Made by a program: the position numbers and the translations under genes. Shown one piece after another: positions 35,901 through 44,207 of a stretch of DNA of 64,000 bases. This stretch comes from UBA8296 sp031581145 (GTDB lineage: Bacteria; Bacteroidota; Rhodothermia; Balneolales; Balneolaceae), in the NCBI GenBank assembly GCA_031581145.1, contig JAVLBP010000003.1, positions 62,001-126,000 of the forward strand, in the 5' to 3' direction. Position 1 is the first letter of the stretch, and each line of letters opens with the position of its first letter. The notes below the pieces were generated by a model. That model was not told the DNA's origin, did no database searches, and worked only from the letters and a program-made list of their open reading frames with translations.

Positions 35901-36004
35901 ACCGGGTCCGTTGGATCAAGGGTTGTTCCGCGGGCGACTCCTGTGGAGACCAACAATAAACAGATTAAACCGACGAGAGGAACGAAACGAGCTTGCCGAT
36001 TCAC
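32954..36004 (-). CDS. Large exported tetratricopeptide-repeat protein
   Basis: The 1016-residue protein has a signal peptide (about 1-26, LICLLLVSTGVARG) and then TPR units over nearly its whole length, for example AREYFTKAKQSRVDQEALARV split among similar pairs, YDEAVRYYLQAINL, YDQAIETYQRAYG and YESAVEAYQNIL. It is probably a periplasmic scaffold; long TPR proteins of this kind are common in Bacteroidota but their partners are unknown. It overlaps the preceding gene by four bases (ATGA at 36001-36004) and is followed three bases later by aroA. Confidence 0.85.
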   Translation of the reverse strand: MNRQARFVPLVGLICLLLVSTGVARGTTLDPTDPVELYQSAVEAMQQGLWIEALSGFETLCEHPEAEASLKESAWIYRIRLILETQPDQVEPLVVAYGEAFPHGALARQLYETVGHYYWDSNRPKKAREYFTKAKQSRVDQEALARVLYWEAETALEAGDIDQSLASFLALTQRTPEQPQAPEAYYSAGRLYLENQAYDKSAETFEQLREAHPFHPTTRRIGTALGESYYQERQFEQAAQAFLDALPYIEGEAEHKAVYLAAESYKALQRYDEAVRYYLQAINLTKGTPEERMSHYGLGWVYHYQGIYHWAARSFSEASKGEDELAQKALYYTAVNHKLANRLDLSIERFEKFQERFQEGVFVEEATYEYSVVLFERGRFGEAIDLLRGLAQDVDELKRPGDVLSLLGEVYFANGEYTRALQAFELAETHQAVAAAAKIQARFQKAWVLYINQAYEQAQPLFEGVFQEGQRVRGVSEEDQATVARLASESLFWSADALFQLGQYGEAAASFESFVGRYPGHEFLGAARYAWAWAHFMNGEYEKVIEPMEAFLSDYNPPPIALYPFDTDARLRLGDAYFATGAYDQAIETYQRAYGAEPGGDYAMFQVANSYYRAGLEMEAIEEFRKLLRIYPFTRVREQAQYNIGYLFLTLGNTSQAVEEFERLIDQSPGISWAARAQFAIGDAYYNAGEYESAVEAYQNILEAYPRSSYIIDAIDGIQYATLFLGEESDAEELLESFLESHPSTTTADRLRFRQAESLVQSGDYQTAIREFEQYIRVTNREASLPAAYAGIGDAKRQLGDRSGAKEAYGTLVNQFPGSEQRLFGLTTLGQMALEEGDLMGAIDWFEQLQDGDDRFRVEALLGLAEAYRRLGSEDDQAQSLELYNTLLEEQPSSLQARTGLARLYMDQGKLVEAREVLAPARSVGIREQVAEANYLHARSYQLEGDATRAKNEYEQVTVLYEAFEEWASRSMFRLGELYILDENVAEARVWLDRLMQTYPNTQAAKDAQTLLDASG

Positions 36005-36525
36005 GAACCTAGATAGTGCAGTAAATGATCCAGGTTAAGGTCTAGCTCATCCTCTGATGGATCTGTTGAGCAGACAGGATAATGACCTTTTTGGCGAAGG
36101 CCACTAAAGAAAGGTTCCCATGCTTGATCCGTTTCACCTACAACCACAAAGCATCCATGGCGTGATTCAGATGTCGATTGAGGGGGATCAATAAAATAAA
36201 CCACGCGAAGTTGGACACGCTCAATACTGGCCAGTAGCGCTAAATCGGCATGACATTGAGCACGATCTTGCGTTTCGACACAAAAGAGTTGTGGGGCACC
36301 CTCCTTGATCCCCGCATGGGCAAACATCCACCCAAAAAGATCTTCCCTGCGTAGTTGACCTTGTGAAAGACCCGTCTCTTCATCAACGACATGTAAGACT
36401 TTTGCATCCGTTTGTACGAATAGACGGCATAATTCCCAGACATCTTTACTAGACGACACTACTGGGCCCTCATCCGATGAATCGTTGCCCAAATGTTCCA
36501 TCAATAATGATTTTGCTGATATCAT
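36001..36525 (-). CDS. Small protein with a partial CBS-like N-terminus, function unknown
   Basis: A 174-residue soluble protein. The first 65 residues (ISAKSLL, then CRLFVQTDAKVLHVVDEE and REDLFGW) resemble half of a CBS pair, as in AcuB-like proteins, in which such domains sense adenosyl ligands. The second half, with QLRVVYFIDPP and GCFVVVGETDQAWEPF, may be an ACT-like beta domain. Neither match is strong. It starts 15 bases after hflX and overlaps the TPR gene by four bases, so it belongs to this operon. Confidence 0.6.
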   Translation of the reverse strand: MISAKSLLMEHLGNDSSDEGPVVSSSKDVWELCRLFVQTDAKVLHVVDEETGLSQGQLRREDLFGWMFAHAGIKEGAPQLFCVETQDRAQCHADLALLASIERVQLRVVYFIDPPQSTSESRHGCFVVVGETDQAWEPFFSGLRQKGHYPVCSTDPSEDELDLNLDHLLHYLGS

Positions 36526-36540
36526 GAGGTAGTGCTAATC

Positions 36541-37875
36541 TTACGAATAGACGTGGTCCATAGCTTGGCGTTGTCCCTCAGCATCAAAAACATCGAGTTG
36601 GCCATTATATTTCTTAGAAAGGCCTTTCAGTACATCAAATGATGTTCGACCTGAGACGTGAATGCTTGACTCATCATAACATTCGTTTTCAATAACTGCA
36701 AGAGTTCGAAGAGACGAAACTACAGAAAAATCGGTTATTGGCAAGGTGAGTGTAAAGTCAAGAAAATCCTCCTCCAGACGATTTTCTACCGTTTTTCGTA
36801 ATCGATCTAGACCCATATATCGAGCCGCTGACACATATACCGCTTGAGGATATTGTTGTTTACATTCCAACAATTGCTCCGGTGTAGCTTGATCAATCTT
36901 GTTAAAGACCCACTGCACCGGTGTGTTGGAGGCACCTAAGTCCCGCAAGGTGGTTTTCACAGCTTCTATGTGCTCCAGAGTCGTGGGAGACGATGCGTCG
37001 ACGACATGTAAGAGTAAATCAGCATCCTTCACCTCCTCAAGCGTCGATTTAAAACTCTCAACCAAGTGGTGTGGCAGTTTACGTATAAAACCAACCGTAT
37101 CGGATAGTAATACCGTACGATTGGGTAGGGTCCAACGTCGTACTGTGGAGTCAAGGGTCGCAAAAAGACGATCCTCTGCAAGCACATCGGTGTTTGTAAG
37201 GGCGTTTAGCAACGTCGACTTGCCTGCATTGGTGTACCCAACAATGGCAACTTGCATCGTTGACGAACGACGCTTGCGACGGGTAGCACGCTGTTTGTCA
37301 ATTTTTTTGAGTGTTTCCTTTAATGTGGAAATACGTTGCCCGATAATCCGCCGATCGGTCTCAATCTGTGTCTCACCAGGACCTTTGGTGCCAATGCCAC
37401 CGCTCTGACGAGACAGGTGAGTCCAAAAACGGGTTAAGCGAGGAAGGATATACCGTAATTGAGCAAGCTCAACTTGGGTTTTAGCTGCATTGGTTCGGGC
37501 ACGACTCGCAAAAATATCCAAAATGAGCCCTGTTCGGTCTAGGACTTTTCGCTTGGTGATTTTTTCAATCATCCTAAGCTGAGTGCCCGTGAGCTCATCA
37601 TCAAAAATGATCACGTCACACTTCTTCGCAGCACTATCTTCAACAATGTCATGGAGTTTCCCTTTACCGATATAAGTAGACGGTTCAGGATGATCTCTAT
37701 GTTGCAAATGGCGTCCCACCTCCATCGCACCGGCGGTGTCAGCGAGCCTCGCAAGTTCGTTTAAGTGCTCCGTAGCCTCATGGGTTGTCGACTCTTGCGT
37801 GACCAATCCTACAAGTAACGCTCTTTCCTTTTTGGATGGGCGACGTCGTATGGAATCTGGGTGAGAAAAACTCAA
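36541..37875 (-). CDS. hflX: Ribosome-associated GTPase HflX
   Basis: HflX splits and rescues stalled ribosomes under stress. The 444-residue protein has the N-terminal HflX domain with TYIGKGKLHDI and DELTGTQLRMIEK, the SRQSGGIGTKGPGETQIE linker, and a GTPase domain (about 210-370) with P-loop GYTNAGKSTLLNAL, switch LFATLDSTVRRW, G3 DTVGFIRKLPHHLVESFKST and G4 NKID. The C-terminal extension is slightly longer than in E. coli. Its start overlaps the end of the membrane-protein gene by four bases. Confidence 0.95.
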   Translation of the reverse strand: MSFSHPDSIRRRPSKKERALLVGLVTQESTTHEATEHLNELARLADTAGAMEVGRHLQHRDHPEPSTYIGKGKLHDIVEDSAAKKCDVIIFDDELTGTQLRMIEKITKRKVLDRTGLILDIFASRARTNAAKTQVELAQLRYILPRLTRFWTHLSRQSGGIGTKGPGETQIETDRRIIGQRISTLKETLKKIDKQRATRRKRRSSTMQVAIVGYTNAGKSTLLNALTNTDVLAEDRLFATLDSTVRRWTLPNRTVLLSDTVGFIRKLPHHLVESFKSTLEEVKDADLLLHVVDASSPTTLEHIEAVKTTLRDLGASNTPVQWVFNKIDQATPEQLLECKQQYPQAVYVSAARYMGLDRLRKTVENRLEEDFLDFTLTLPITDFSVVSSLRTLAVIENECYDESSIHVSGRTSFDVLKGLSKKYNGQLDVFDAEGQRQAMDHVYS

Positions 37876-38465
37876 TCGTTATCAACCAACTTTACAACGT
37901 TCGATTCTGGAGTTTCTGCCCAAGCCAGTGAAGAGAGTTTCCGACTCACTAGTGTCTGGAAGGGTGCAACATGGCTACCTGGAACAAATAACTCTAGTCT
38001 CATGAGTGATCCAGACAATGTCCCCTTGGCATTCACGTCTTGATAGAAGAATGTATAATGGACACCTTTTGATCGCTCTTCTGTTGAATAATCCACAATC
38101 TGAGTCCACTGAACCGTTTGAGCTGGCTCATTCACATTTTTGACGATGCCCGTATTTGTGATGATCCGTCGCGATGCCATCACACTCACCACAAACCAGT
38201 TGACACCAATCCATGATAATCCAATGACGGTAGAGTACAAGTGAGTTTGTTGCTGCCAGACCGCTAGGGTTGTCACCAGTGCCATCATGAGCAGGAATAC
38301 GGAAGAGAAGATGGGGTAACCCAACATACGACCACCATTCCAGGCAAGTCGTACTTGACGAAGGCGCAGGATATTTCCTACGCTATATGAGCTAATAATG
38401 GGTGTTGCCACCGCAAAAAAGCCCACAATCCAATGAAAAAGTACAGTAGTAACGGTTTCGATCAT
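37872..38465 (-). CDS. Membrane protein with three transmembrane segments and a PH-like C-terminal domain
   Basis: The 197-residue protein has hydrophobic segments at about 5-27, 46-68 and 76-95, then a soluble region (about 100-197) with alternating strands (TNTGIVKNV, VHYTFFYQDV) reminiscent of bacterial PH domains or DUF3592. I do not recognise a family. It begins the minus-strand run to hflX and aroA, coupled by a four-base overlap. It is divergent from the lipoprotein gene at 38562 with a 96-base spacer. Confidence 0.6.
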   Translation of the reverse strand: MIETVTTVLFHWIVGFFAVATPIISSYSVGNILRLRQVRLAWNGGRMLGYPIFSSVFLLMMALVTTLAVWQQQTHLYSTVIGLSWIGVNWFVVSVMASRRIITNTGIVKNVNEPAQTVQWTQIVDYSTEERSKGVHYTFFYQDVNAKGTLSGSLMRLELFVPGSHVAPFQTLVSRKLSSLAWAETPESNVVKLVDND

Positions 38466-38561
38466 CCAGTATGGTTAAACACAGCACCTTCTACAATGCT
38501 TTGGTTGTAAATTGCGTTCTTTCATTGAACGAATCAAGAGACACAATAGTATATTTACACG

Positions 38562-41500
38562 ATGAGTACATTTCGTTTCTTTCCCGCTCTGGCCCTATGG
38601 CTTGTGATGATTCAAGCGTGCTCCCCAATCCAAGAAGCACGCTATTCTATGTTTCCATCATCGTGGGCACCATGGGATGATGGCCTACCCCAACAAACCA
38701 TGGCACATCTCGCAATTCCCCCCAGTGAGGAGGTCTATGTGGGTGCTTCATGGTCAGATCCTTCAGCCTTCCTGTGGGAAGGACTTCCTTCCGAGCGTTT
38801 GGTTCAGGGGGACAATCACCCTTTAGCTGACATTGCCCAACTCAAGTTACGCCCAGAGGGGATCGCATTGGTTGCACTCTCACCGGAGCATCAAGTGCCC
38901 GTCTGGTACGTTGAAGATCTCACGTTAGATCAGCTTCAATTAGAGCTCTCAACTCCCATTGAGCCGCTCTATGAACTGGGTACAGGTTTGGGCTCAAAAA
39001 CGATGCATGTGATAGCTAATGAAGAGACCTTTGCACGGTTCACAGGTGATATTGCGCGGGATGCCCTTTTTATGGTAGAGTTTGGACGATGGGCTCTTTT
39101 GTCTACCCACAGCCAGGCACTGGAATGGACTGTGGGGGCCTTCACAAAGACTCATCCAAGACTCTCGTTTGAAGCATCCAATCACAATTCAAGTGAACCT
39201 TCAGGTGACAACAATCTGGCTGGGGTCTATTCCCTTGAAGCGTGGAGTGCATGGCTTGCGGGGATGGTCGATTATGTTCACCGACCCATGATGGTGGGCA
39301 TCACAGGGCAATTGGGTCACTGGGTCGTGGATCAACATCCTGCATCAGACATTAAAAAGCGTTTAGGAGAGGATTTGGCGGACACGGAGACAATGACATT
39401 ACGCGGTTCATACCAGGCGGGACGTCACTTGCAACACAGCCAAAAGGATGTGCACCAAAGTATGCAAAGTAACACGAACAGTATGCAAAGTGGCACGAAC
39501 ATCACCTCCTCGGGTTGGCTTGCGTCAATGATTCACCATCCCGGATTCACCCCCTCTCTTCATCAGCATGTCCCTGACGATGCTGCGGGTTTTGCCATCG
39601 CACATGCTCCTATCATGGAGACCAAACGTTGGGCATCCTGGCTTGAGAATCAAACATCCTCTTCTGGACTACCACTCGATTCCACCCTTTTAGCGATCGG
39701 TCCTCTGCTAGACAATTCGCGCGCCGATTTTCGATCGGAAACAGGCTTGATGCTTTTTTCTGAATCTGGTCTCGATGCCTCTAGTGAATGGGTCCATCTT
39801 CGAGCCATTGAGCGTCCAGCCCGCGTTGAAGAACTCTTTGAAGAGCTTGTCGATAATACCTTGGCAGACCAAGAAGGTGGGCTCTATGTCTTTGAGCGAG
39901 GCTGGCCTGTGGTGTGGCTTGGGGCTCAACCAGCGCTGCAATCTATGATTCAAAAAGGTCATTCGCCGGCTTCCTTTTCCCAACGGCTATGGGTGAGGGT
40001 TACCAACGATGCCCTCATTATGGCGAATCGACCAGGATTGGTCGAGTCCATTCCAACACGCGCATCCAGTCAATCACTAGGGGCATGGATAGAGGGTGGA
40101 GGTGAACAACCTCAAGACGTCACGTTTATGGCAGGTGGGCGATTTGACGACTTGAATCAATTTATGCGTCCTTGGCAACAAGATCTTTCGCGGTCGTTGC
40201 CAGCGTCATGGCAACGTCAAGAACGTTTTTTGTGGATAGGTAAGCCTATGCAAAGTGGTCAGGGGCTAGACGATTCTGAAGGGGGGACACAAGACGACAT
40301 GAGCACGACAACTCAAGAGTGGGAGCTAATCATCGAATTGTCAGAGGAACAAGACAAGGGGTGGGAAAATCGATGGCTCTACCCAGCATCACGAACCACC
40401 TTAACCCATGCTCCAAGATTACGAGACATCGGTGGCTCGAGGAGACTCGAGGTTCTGTACAGCACTAAAGGGGGCGCTGTGGGGATGTTAGCCTCGGATG
40501 GAACCCAGTTACTTCAACTCTCTACAGGTGTGGACACCCCAATCGGGCCACCTGTGACGTATGACTGGTATGGAACGAACCAAGACATCATTTTCCAGGC
40601 TGCCGGAAGGAGTATCTATGCCTGGGATCCTAGTGGTCGGTTATTACCAAGCTTCCCACTTCAACTTGAGGAGGAGATCACGACGCCATTAACTTTAGGA
40701 GATGTCGATGGAAATGGGCTCCCTGATCTGCTACTTGGCACAGGCGACGGTAAAGTTTGGGTGTTAGATGGACGAGGAACTCCTCTCCCGGGATGGCCAC
40801 AGCAAGTGCTTAGCACACAACGCGAACCTATCTATTTAATCCCTGGTTCCGGAGGCGCTTCATCGTCTGTCATGACTGTGAACGAAAATGCTTTGTATAT
40901 GTGGAATCGCCAAGGAGAATTGCAGCCTGAGTTCCCAAGCTTTGCAGCCGCGCCTTTCACAGGTGGAGCATCAGTTGATCTTTCCGAAGGTGAGGTGATG
41001 CTTTCGTCGCTCAATGGACAGGTATTCGACTACGAGATTCAAATAGAAGAAGGGGGCTCACCTACTTTAACCATCGTGGATACACTCCAAGTAGTCCAAG
41101 AGTCAAGACAAGGAACCCTTCTCCCCTCCATCTCATCAAACGGCCCATACACCGCATGGACCACAAATTTTGGGTACGTTTTTGTGCATGATCAACGCCT
41201 AGATACCCTCTACACCACAAGAATGCCAGGGAATGCGACTGCGGAAGGTGCAGCAACCATCCTTGACATGGAGGGTCAGTCTGTTATGGTGGCTGCAACC
41301 GAATCTGGCCAAGCCACGGCATGGTCACTCCCAGAGCTAAGGCGAGTGGATATTTTGCCTCCTGGACGGATCGAAAGCTTCACTTTTGGCGATGTTGAAC
41401 AAGATGGCGACCTGGAATGGGTGGCCAAAACACCCGCTGGGATTCAGACATGGACGATTTATCCGAGCAAGGTGGATCCAGCCGAAGCAGATTCAGTCAA

Positions 41501-41570
41501 TTCAGACCCTAAAAAGGAAGATGCACCCGAAGCAGATTCAGTCAATTCAGACCCTAAAAAAATCGAGTAA
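38562..41570 (+). CDS. Large lipoprotein with DUF3352-like N-terminus and FG-GAP/beta-propeller C-terminus
   Basis: The 1002-residue protein has a lipoprotein signal (LVMIQAC, Cys 20). The N-terminal 500 residues recall DUF3352 proteins (LAIPPSEEVYVG and repeated alpha/beta units). From about 600 to 965 it has propeller-type repeats with calcium-loop-like motifs (LGDVDGNGLPDLLLGTGDGK, FGDVEQDGDLEW). The C-terminus is an acidic tail made of a 15-residue repeat. It contains two in-frame tandem duplications (39459-39500 and 41482-41560). TATATTTA at 38550 lies close to the ATG. Its last 17 bases overlap the convergent DUF5686-like gene. Confidence 0.72.
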   Translation: MSTFRFFPALALWLVMIQACSPIQEARYSMFPSSWAPWDDGLPQQTMAHLAIPPSEEVYVGASWSDPSAFLWEGLPSERLVQGDNHPLADIAQLKLRPEGIALVALSPEHQVPVWYVEDLTLDQLQLELSTPIEPLYELGTGLGSKTMHVIANEETFARFTGDIARDALFMVEFGRWALLSTHSQALEWTVGAFTKTHPRLSFEASNHNSSEPSGDNNLAGVYSLEAWSAWLAGMVDYVHRPMMVGITGQLGHWVVDQHPASDIKKRLGEDLADTETMTLRGSYQAGRHLQHSQKDVHQSMQSNTNSMQSGTNITSSGWLASMIHHPGFTPSLHQHVPDDAAGFAIAHAPIMETKRWASWLENQTSSSGLPLDSTLLAIGPLLDNSRADFRSETGLMLFSESGLDASSEWVHLRAIERPARVEELFEELVDNTLADQEGGLYVFERGWPVVWLGAQPALQSMIQKGHSPASFSQRLWVRVTNDALIMANRPGLVESIPTRASSQSLGAWIEGGGEQPQDVTFMAGGRFDDLNQFMRPWQQDLSRSLPASWQRQERFLWIGKPMQSGQGLDDSEGGTQDDMSTTTQEWELIIELSEEQDKGWENRWLYPASRTTLTHAPRLRDIGGSRRLEVLYSTKGGAVGMLASDGTQLLQLSTGVDTPIGPPVTYDWYGTNQDIIFQAAGRSIYAWDPSGRLLPSFPLQLEEEITTPLTLGDVDGNGLPDLLLGTGDGKVWVLDGRGTPLPGWPQQVLSTQREPIYLIPGSGGASSSVMTVNENALYMWNRQGELQPEFPSFAAAPFTGGASVDLSEGEVMLSSLNGQVFDYEIQIEEGGSPTLTIVDTLQVVQESRQGTLLPSISSNGPYTAWTTNFGYVFVHDQRLDTLYTTRMPGNATAEGAATILDMEGQSVMVAATESGQATAWSLPELRRVDILPPGRIESFTFGDVEQDGDLEWVAKTPAGIQTWTIYPSKVDPAEADSVNSDPKKEDAPEADSVNSDPKKIE
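39459..39500 (+). repeat. 21-base tandem duplication inside the DUF3352-like gene
   Basis: Two 21-base units differ at two positions and encode SMQSNTN then SMQSGTN. Frame is kept. Confidence 0.85.
41482..41560 (+). repeat. 45-base period duplication at the 3' end of the DUF3352-like gene
   Basis: A 34-base identical block recurs at a 45-base interval and encodes EADSVNSDPKK twice, ending next to the stop codon. The second copy overlaps the 3' end of the convergent gene. Confidence 0.88.
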
Positions 41571-44139
41571 TACCTACTGTAACAGTATAATCGGCTTGAT
41601 CTAAACGAAACGCTGCATCCAATCGTAAGATCGAAAAGATGCCGTTTATGGAGGCTCCTGCTTCATAGTGTACTCCTCGACTCTCACGAAGGATGGGTGC
41701 AACACCTTGCAATGCCTCCCTATTGGTGGGGTCAGAAACCCACGTGTTGGCTGCACCTCCAAATACAATCAACCCGATGCCTCTCTTTGAGATTCCCCAA
41801 AGGCCTAATGCTTCAAAAGGGGTGGATTTGAAGTCATGCTCAGCATAGACCTTCCAGAATCGGTCACCCTCGTATGCAAACCGAGACTGCGTCTTCATCA
41901 CACCAAAAGGTGCAAACGATACCATGGATGGCTCAAGGGTAAAGAGTCTTTGATAAGGAAGATGCCCCTGGGAAGCACCTCCTGAAAGAAGCATCGAAAA
42001 CGTGTTGGGCAGAAACCTCCGTTTATAAAACGTATCAAAGGATAACTCTCCATCCACACGGACTCGCACATAGTCATGATCACTCCCAATCGACGCATCA
42101 CTAACCTCAACGTCTGCACCAATGCGATTCACCCCTGCAAAGCCTGACGCCAGCCCATCAAAATCACTGGATTCTGAAATCTGCATCGTGAATCCTAGTC
42201 TGTTCGTGACACCATCTTCAATTGCCGGGTTAATTCTACGAGGCTGATCTCTCGACCCGGTTAAACTATACGTATAGTACTCATCAGGTTGATATGATTC
42301 TTCCTCTAGAGCCTGAAATCTAGTGGTTAGGGAGATCTTGTTTTTTTGAATACCAATACTCGATGTCCACCCTCGTTGCAGGTAATAATCTAAGGGATCG
42401 ACACCGCCAAAAATAAAGGACGTACTAGCGCTCGAGCGGGGCATCAACCGCAACTGTTGACGAGGGACGACTGCTTCTTGAACGGTACTTTCTCCTGTAA
42501 GCTCCAAGCCCTGGTCAAATTGCTTGGTTATCCGTAATCCAATACCCCTGTCCCAAGCGCCTCGATGGAACGCATACCCACCGTTAAGGAGTAGCGCCAC
42601 CTCCCCCCGTTCCTCTTTTTGACCAAAAGCTTTGGTAAAGGTCCCTCCGAGAAACACACCATTCACTCGGTCTGCTCGAATCGTCGGATCAACCGACTCT
42701 GTCACTGTGCTGACAACCCTGCCTACAGGTCCGTCGCCAAACACACGAGAGGTGTCTTGGTCTTCATCCTGGCTCTCTAAAAATCGCGCTAAGAATCCCG
42801 TGGGTTGAAATGCTTTGTCCAACGTCATCGTACTATCAAGCTGCTGGTAGGCTTCATCTTCTTCACTCGTTAATGGCACACGAGCGCGCCCATCGTCTCC
42901 AATCTGGGTGGAAGAGATCGATAGCGAGTCTACAGTCACCAATTCTTCTTTTTTTAAGATCGTGGCTGGAATGACTGTGTTGACGTTGTATTCTGACACT
43001 CTGGCAACTTGCTTCACCTGGATCGTTGGAATCTGAAAGCCGGGCAGTCCAATCTTCAAACTACCCTCTATACGGGAGTCTACTGGCAGCCAAACATCCT
43101 TTCCATAATTTGAATATTGCTGGCTATACGTAAAAGAGACGTCCTGCGCTGGAGGAGGAAAGGTAATAACCTGACTCGGTCGAAGGTTCACTTCCAGCAT
43201 GGCGTAGTCTTGTGCCAACACATAAATGGTTCCTTCAAAAGTAGGTTGCAATGCACGCCTTGGGGTGACCTGAATCTTGTAGATTAGTTGTTCATCAATG
43301 CTCTCGTAATCAAGCAATGTGAACTCATAATAGTCTAGCGCATCGGGATGTGTTACACCGACGACGTCGTAGTTTAAAATGTCAATATTATCATCATAGA
43401 AATTAGGCAGGTCATTCACACCTAGCGGAATAATGGTATCGTCCAGATTGGACGTCTTTTCGTAGGTTTTGAGGATTTCTCGATACCCTTGTTTTCGGTC
43501 CCAGTAGACATCGTTTATGGACTCGGTGATCAGCACGACGGAGCTATCATTCGATAATGACAAACGGGTATACGCCTCTGCTTTAAAATTGTAGAGTCCG
43601 GCTCTCCAGATTTGTTTGCGTGCAATCACTCGCTCCATGATCGAAAGCGCTGGATCATCTTCTGTAATGACGAGTTCTGGAAGCTCAAGCGAAGAAGGGC
43701 TTAGATTGAAATCTATCACAGAGTCACGTTGAGAGGTAACAGTAGCTTGTTGGCTTTGATACCCCAAAAACTGCACTGTGAGTTGAGCAGGCAATGAATC
43801 TACAAAAATTTCATAGCGCCCCTCCGCATTCGAGACTGTCCCTTTGTAGGTCCCTGTAATTTGTACAGTGCCCGAGGGTAAGGTTTCACCTGTCACCGAG
43901 TCGAAGAGTGTACCTCGCACTCTCATACTAGATTGCGTTGTATCCACATGAGAACCATCAGTAGCGCTACCTCTGGCACTATCATTAGCACTATCTTTAG
44001 CGCCATGCACTTCGACACTCATTAACGCATGGGTCTCCGGAGGGTTCGACGTTCGGACGATATTCGCCTGGCCTTCCGTTTTTGCAAAGCAAAGCGTTTG
44101 GATCAGAAGTAAGAGAAGGGAGAACCCAAAAATTCGCAA
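41554..44139 (-). CDS. Outer-membrane protein with carboxypeptidase-regulatory domain, DUF5686 family
   Basis: The 861-residue protein has a signal peptide (about 1-21, LLLLLIQTLCFAKT), a low-complexity stretch made of a 12-base repeat (about 44-60), a carboxypeptidase-regulatory-like domain (about 75-150, GTLFDSVTGETLPSG, through LQYLGYQSQ-like VQFLGYQSQ), and a long region ending in a beta-barrel with terminal FF. The IMERVIARKQIWRAGLYNFKAEAY segment, in two parts near residue 165-190, marks the DUF5686 family, outer-membrane proteins of Bacteroidota with no firm function. No TonB plug is present. It is followed by no gene on its own strand before the convergent one. Confidence 0.8.
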   Translation of the reverse strand: MRIFGFSLLLLLIQTLCFAKTEGQANIVRTSNPPETHALMSVEVHGAKDSANDSARGSATDGSHVDTTQSSMRVRGTLFDSVTGETLPSGTVQITGTYKGTVSNAEGRYEIFVDSLPAQLTVQFLGYQSQQATVTSQRDSVIDFNLSPSSLELPELVITEDDPALSIMERVIARKQIWRAGLYNFKAEAYTRLSLSNDSSVVLITESINDVYWDRKQGYREILKTYEKTSNLDDTIIPLGVNDLPNFYDDNIDILNYDVVGVTHPDALDYYEFTLLDYESIDEQLIYKIQVTPRRALQPTFEGTIYVLAQDYAMLEVNLRPSQVITFPPPAQDVSFTYSQQYSNYGKDVWLPVDSRIEGSLKIGLPGFQIPTIQVKQVARVSEYNVNTVIPATILKKEELVTVDSLSISSTQIGDDGRARVPLTSEEDEAYQQLDSTMTLDKAFQPTGFLARFLESQDEDQDTSRVFGDGPVGRVVSTVTESVDPTIRADRVNGVFLGGTFTKAFGQKEERGEVALLLNGGYAFHRGAWDRGIGLRITKQFDQGLELTGESTVQEAVVPRQQLRLMPRSSASTSFIFGGVDPLDYYLQRGWTSSIGIQKNKISLTTRFQALEEESYQPDEYYTYSLTGSRDQPRRINPAIEDGVTNRLGFTMQISESSDFDGLASGFAGVNRIGADVEVSDASIGSDHDYVRVRVDGELSFDTFYKRRFLPNTFSMLLSGGASQGHLPYQRLFTLEPSMVSFAPFGVMKTQSRFAYEGDRFWKVYAEHDFKSTPFEALGLWGISKRGIGLIVFGGAANTWVSDPTNREALQGVAPILRESRGVHYEAGASINGIFSILRLDAAFRLDQADYTVTVGITRFF
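43963..44010 (-). repeat. 12-base tandem repeat, four copies, in the DUF5686 gene
   Basis: Units of 12 bases encode AKDS-ANDS-ARGS-ATDG after the signal peptide. The frame is kept and the stretch is predicted disordered. Confidence 0.75.
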
Positions 44140-44207
44140 TGCCCTAGGGAAGATTGTTTAAACGCTGTATTAACCCTTCTTACGGGGTTAAATGCAAAAT
44201 AGTTTCG

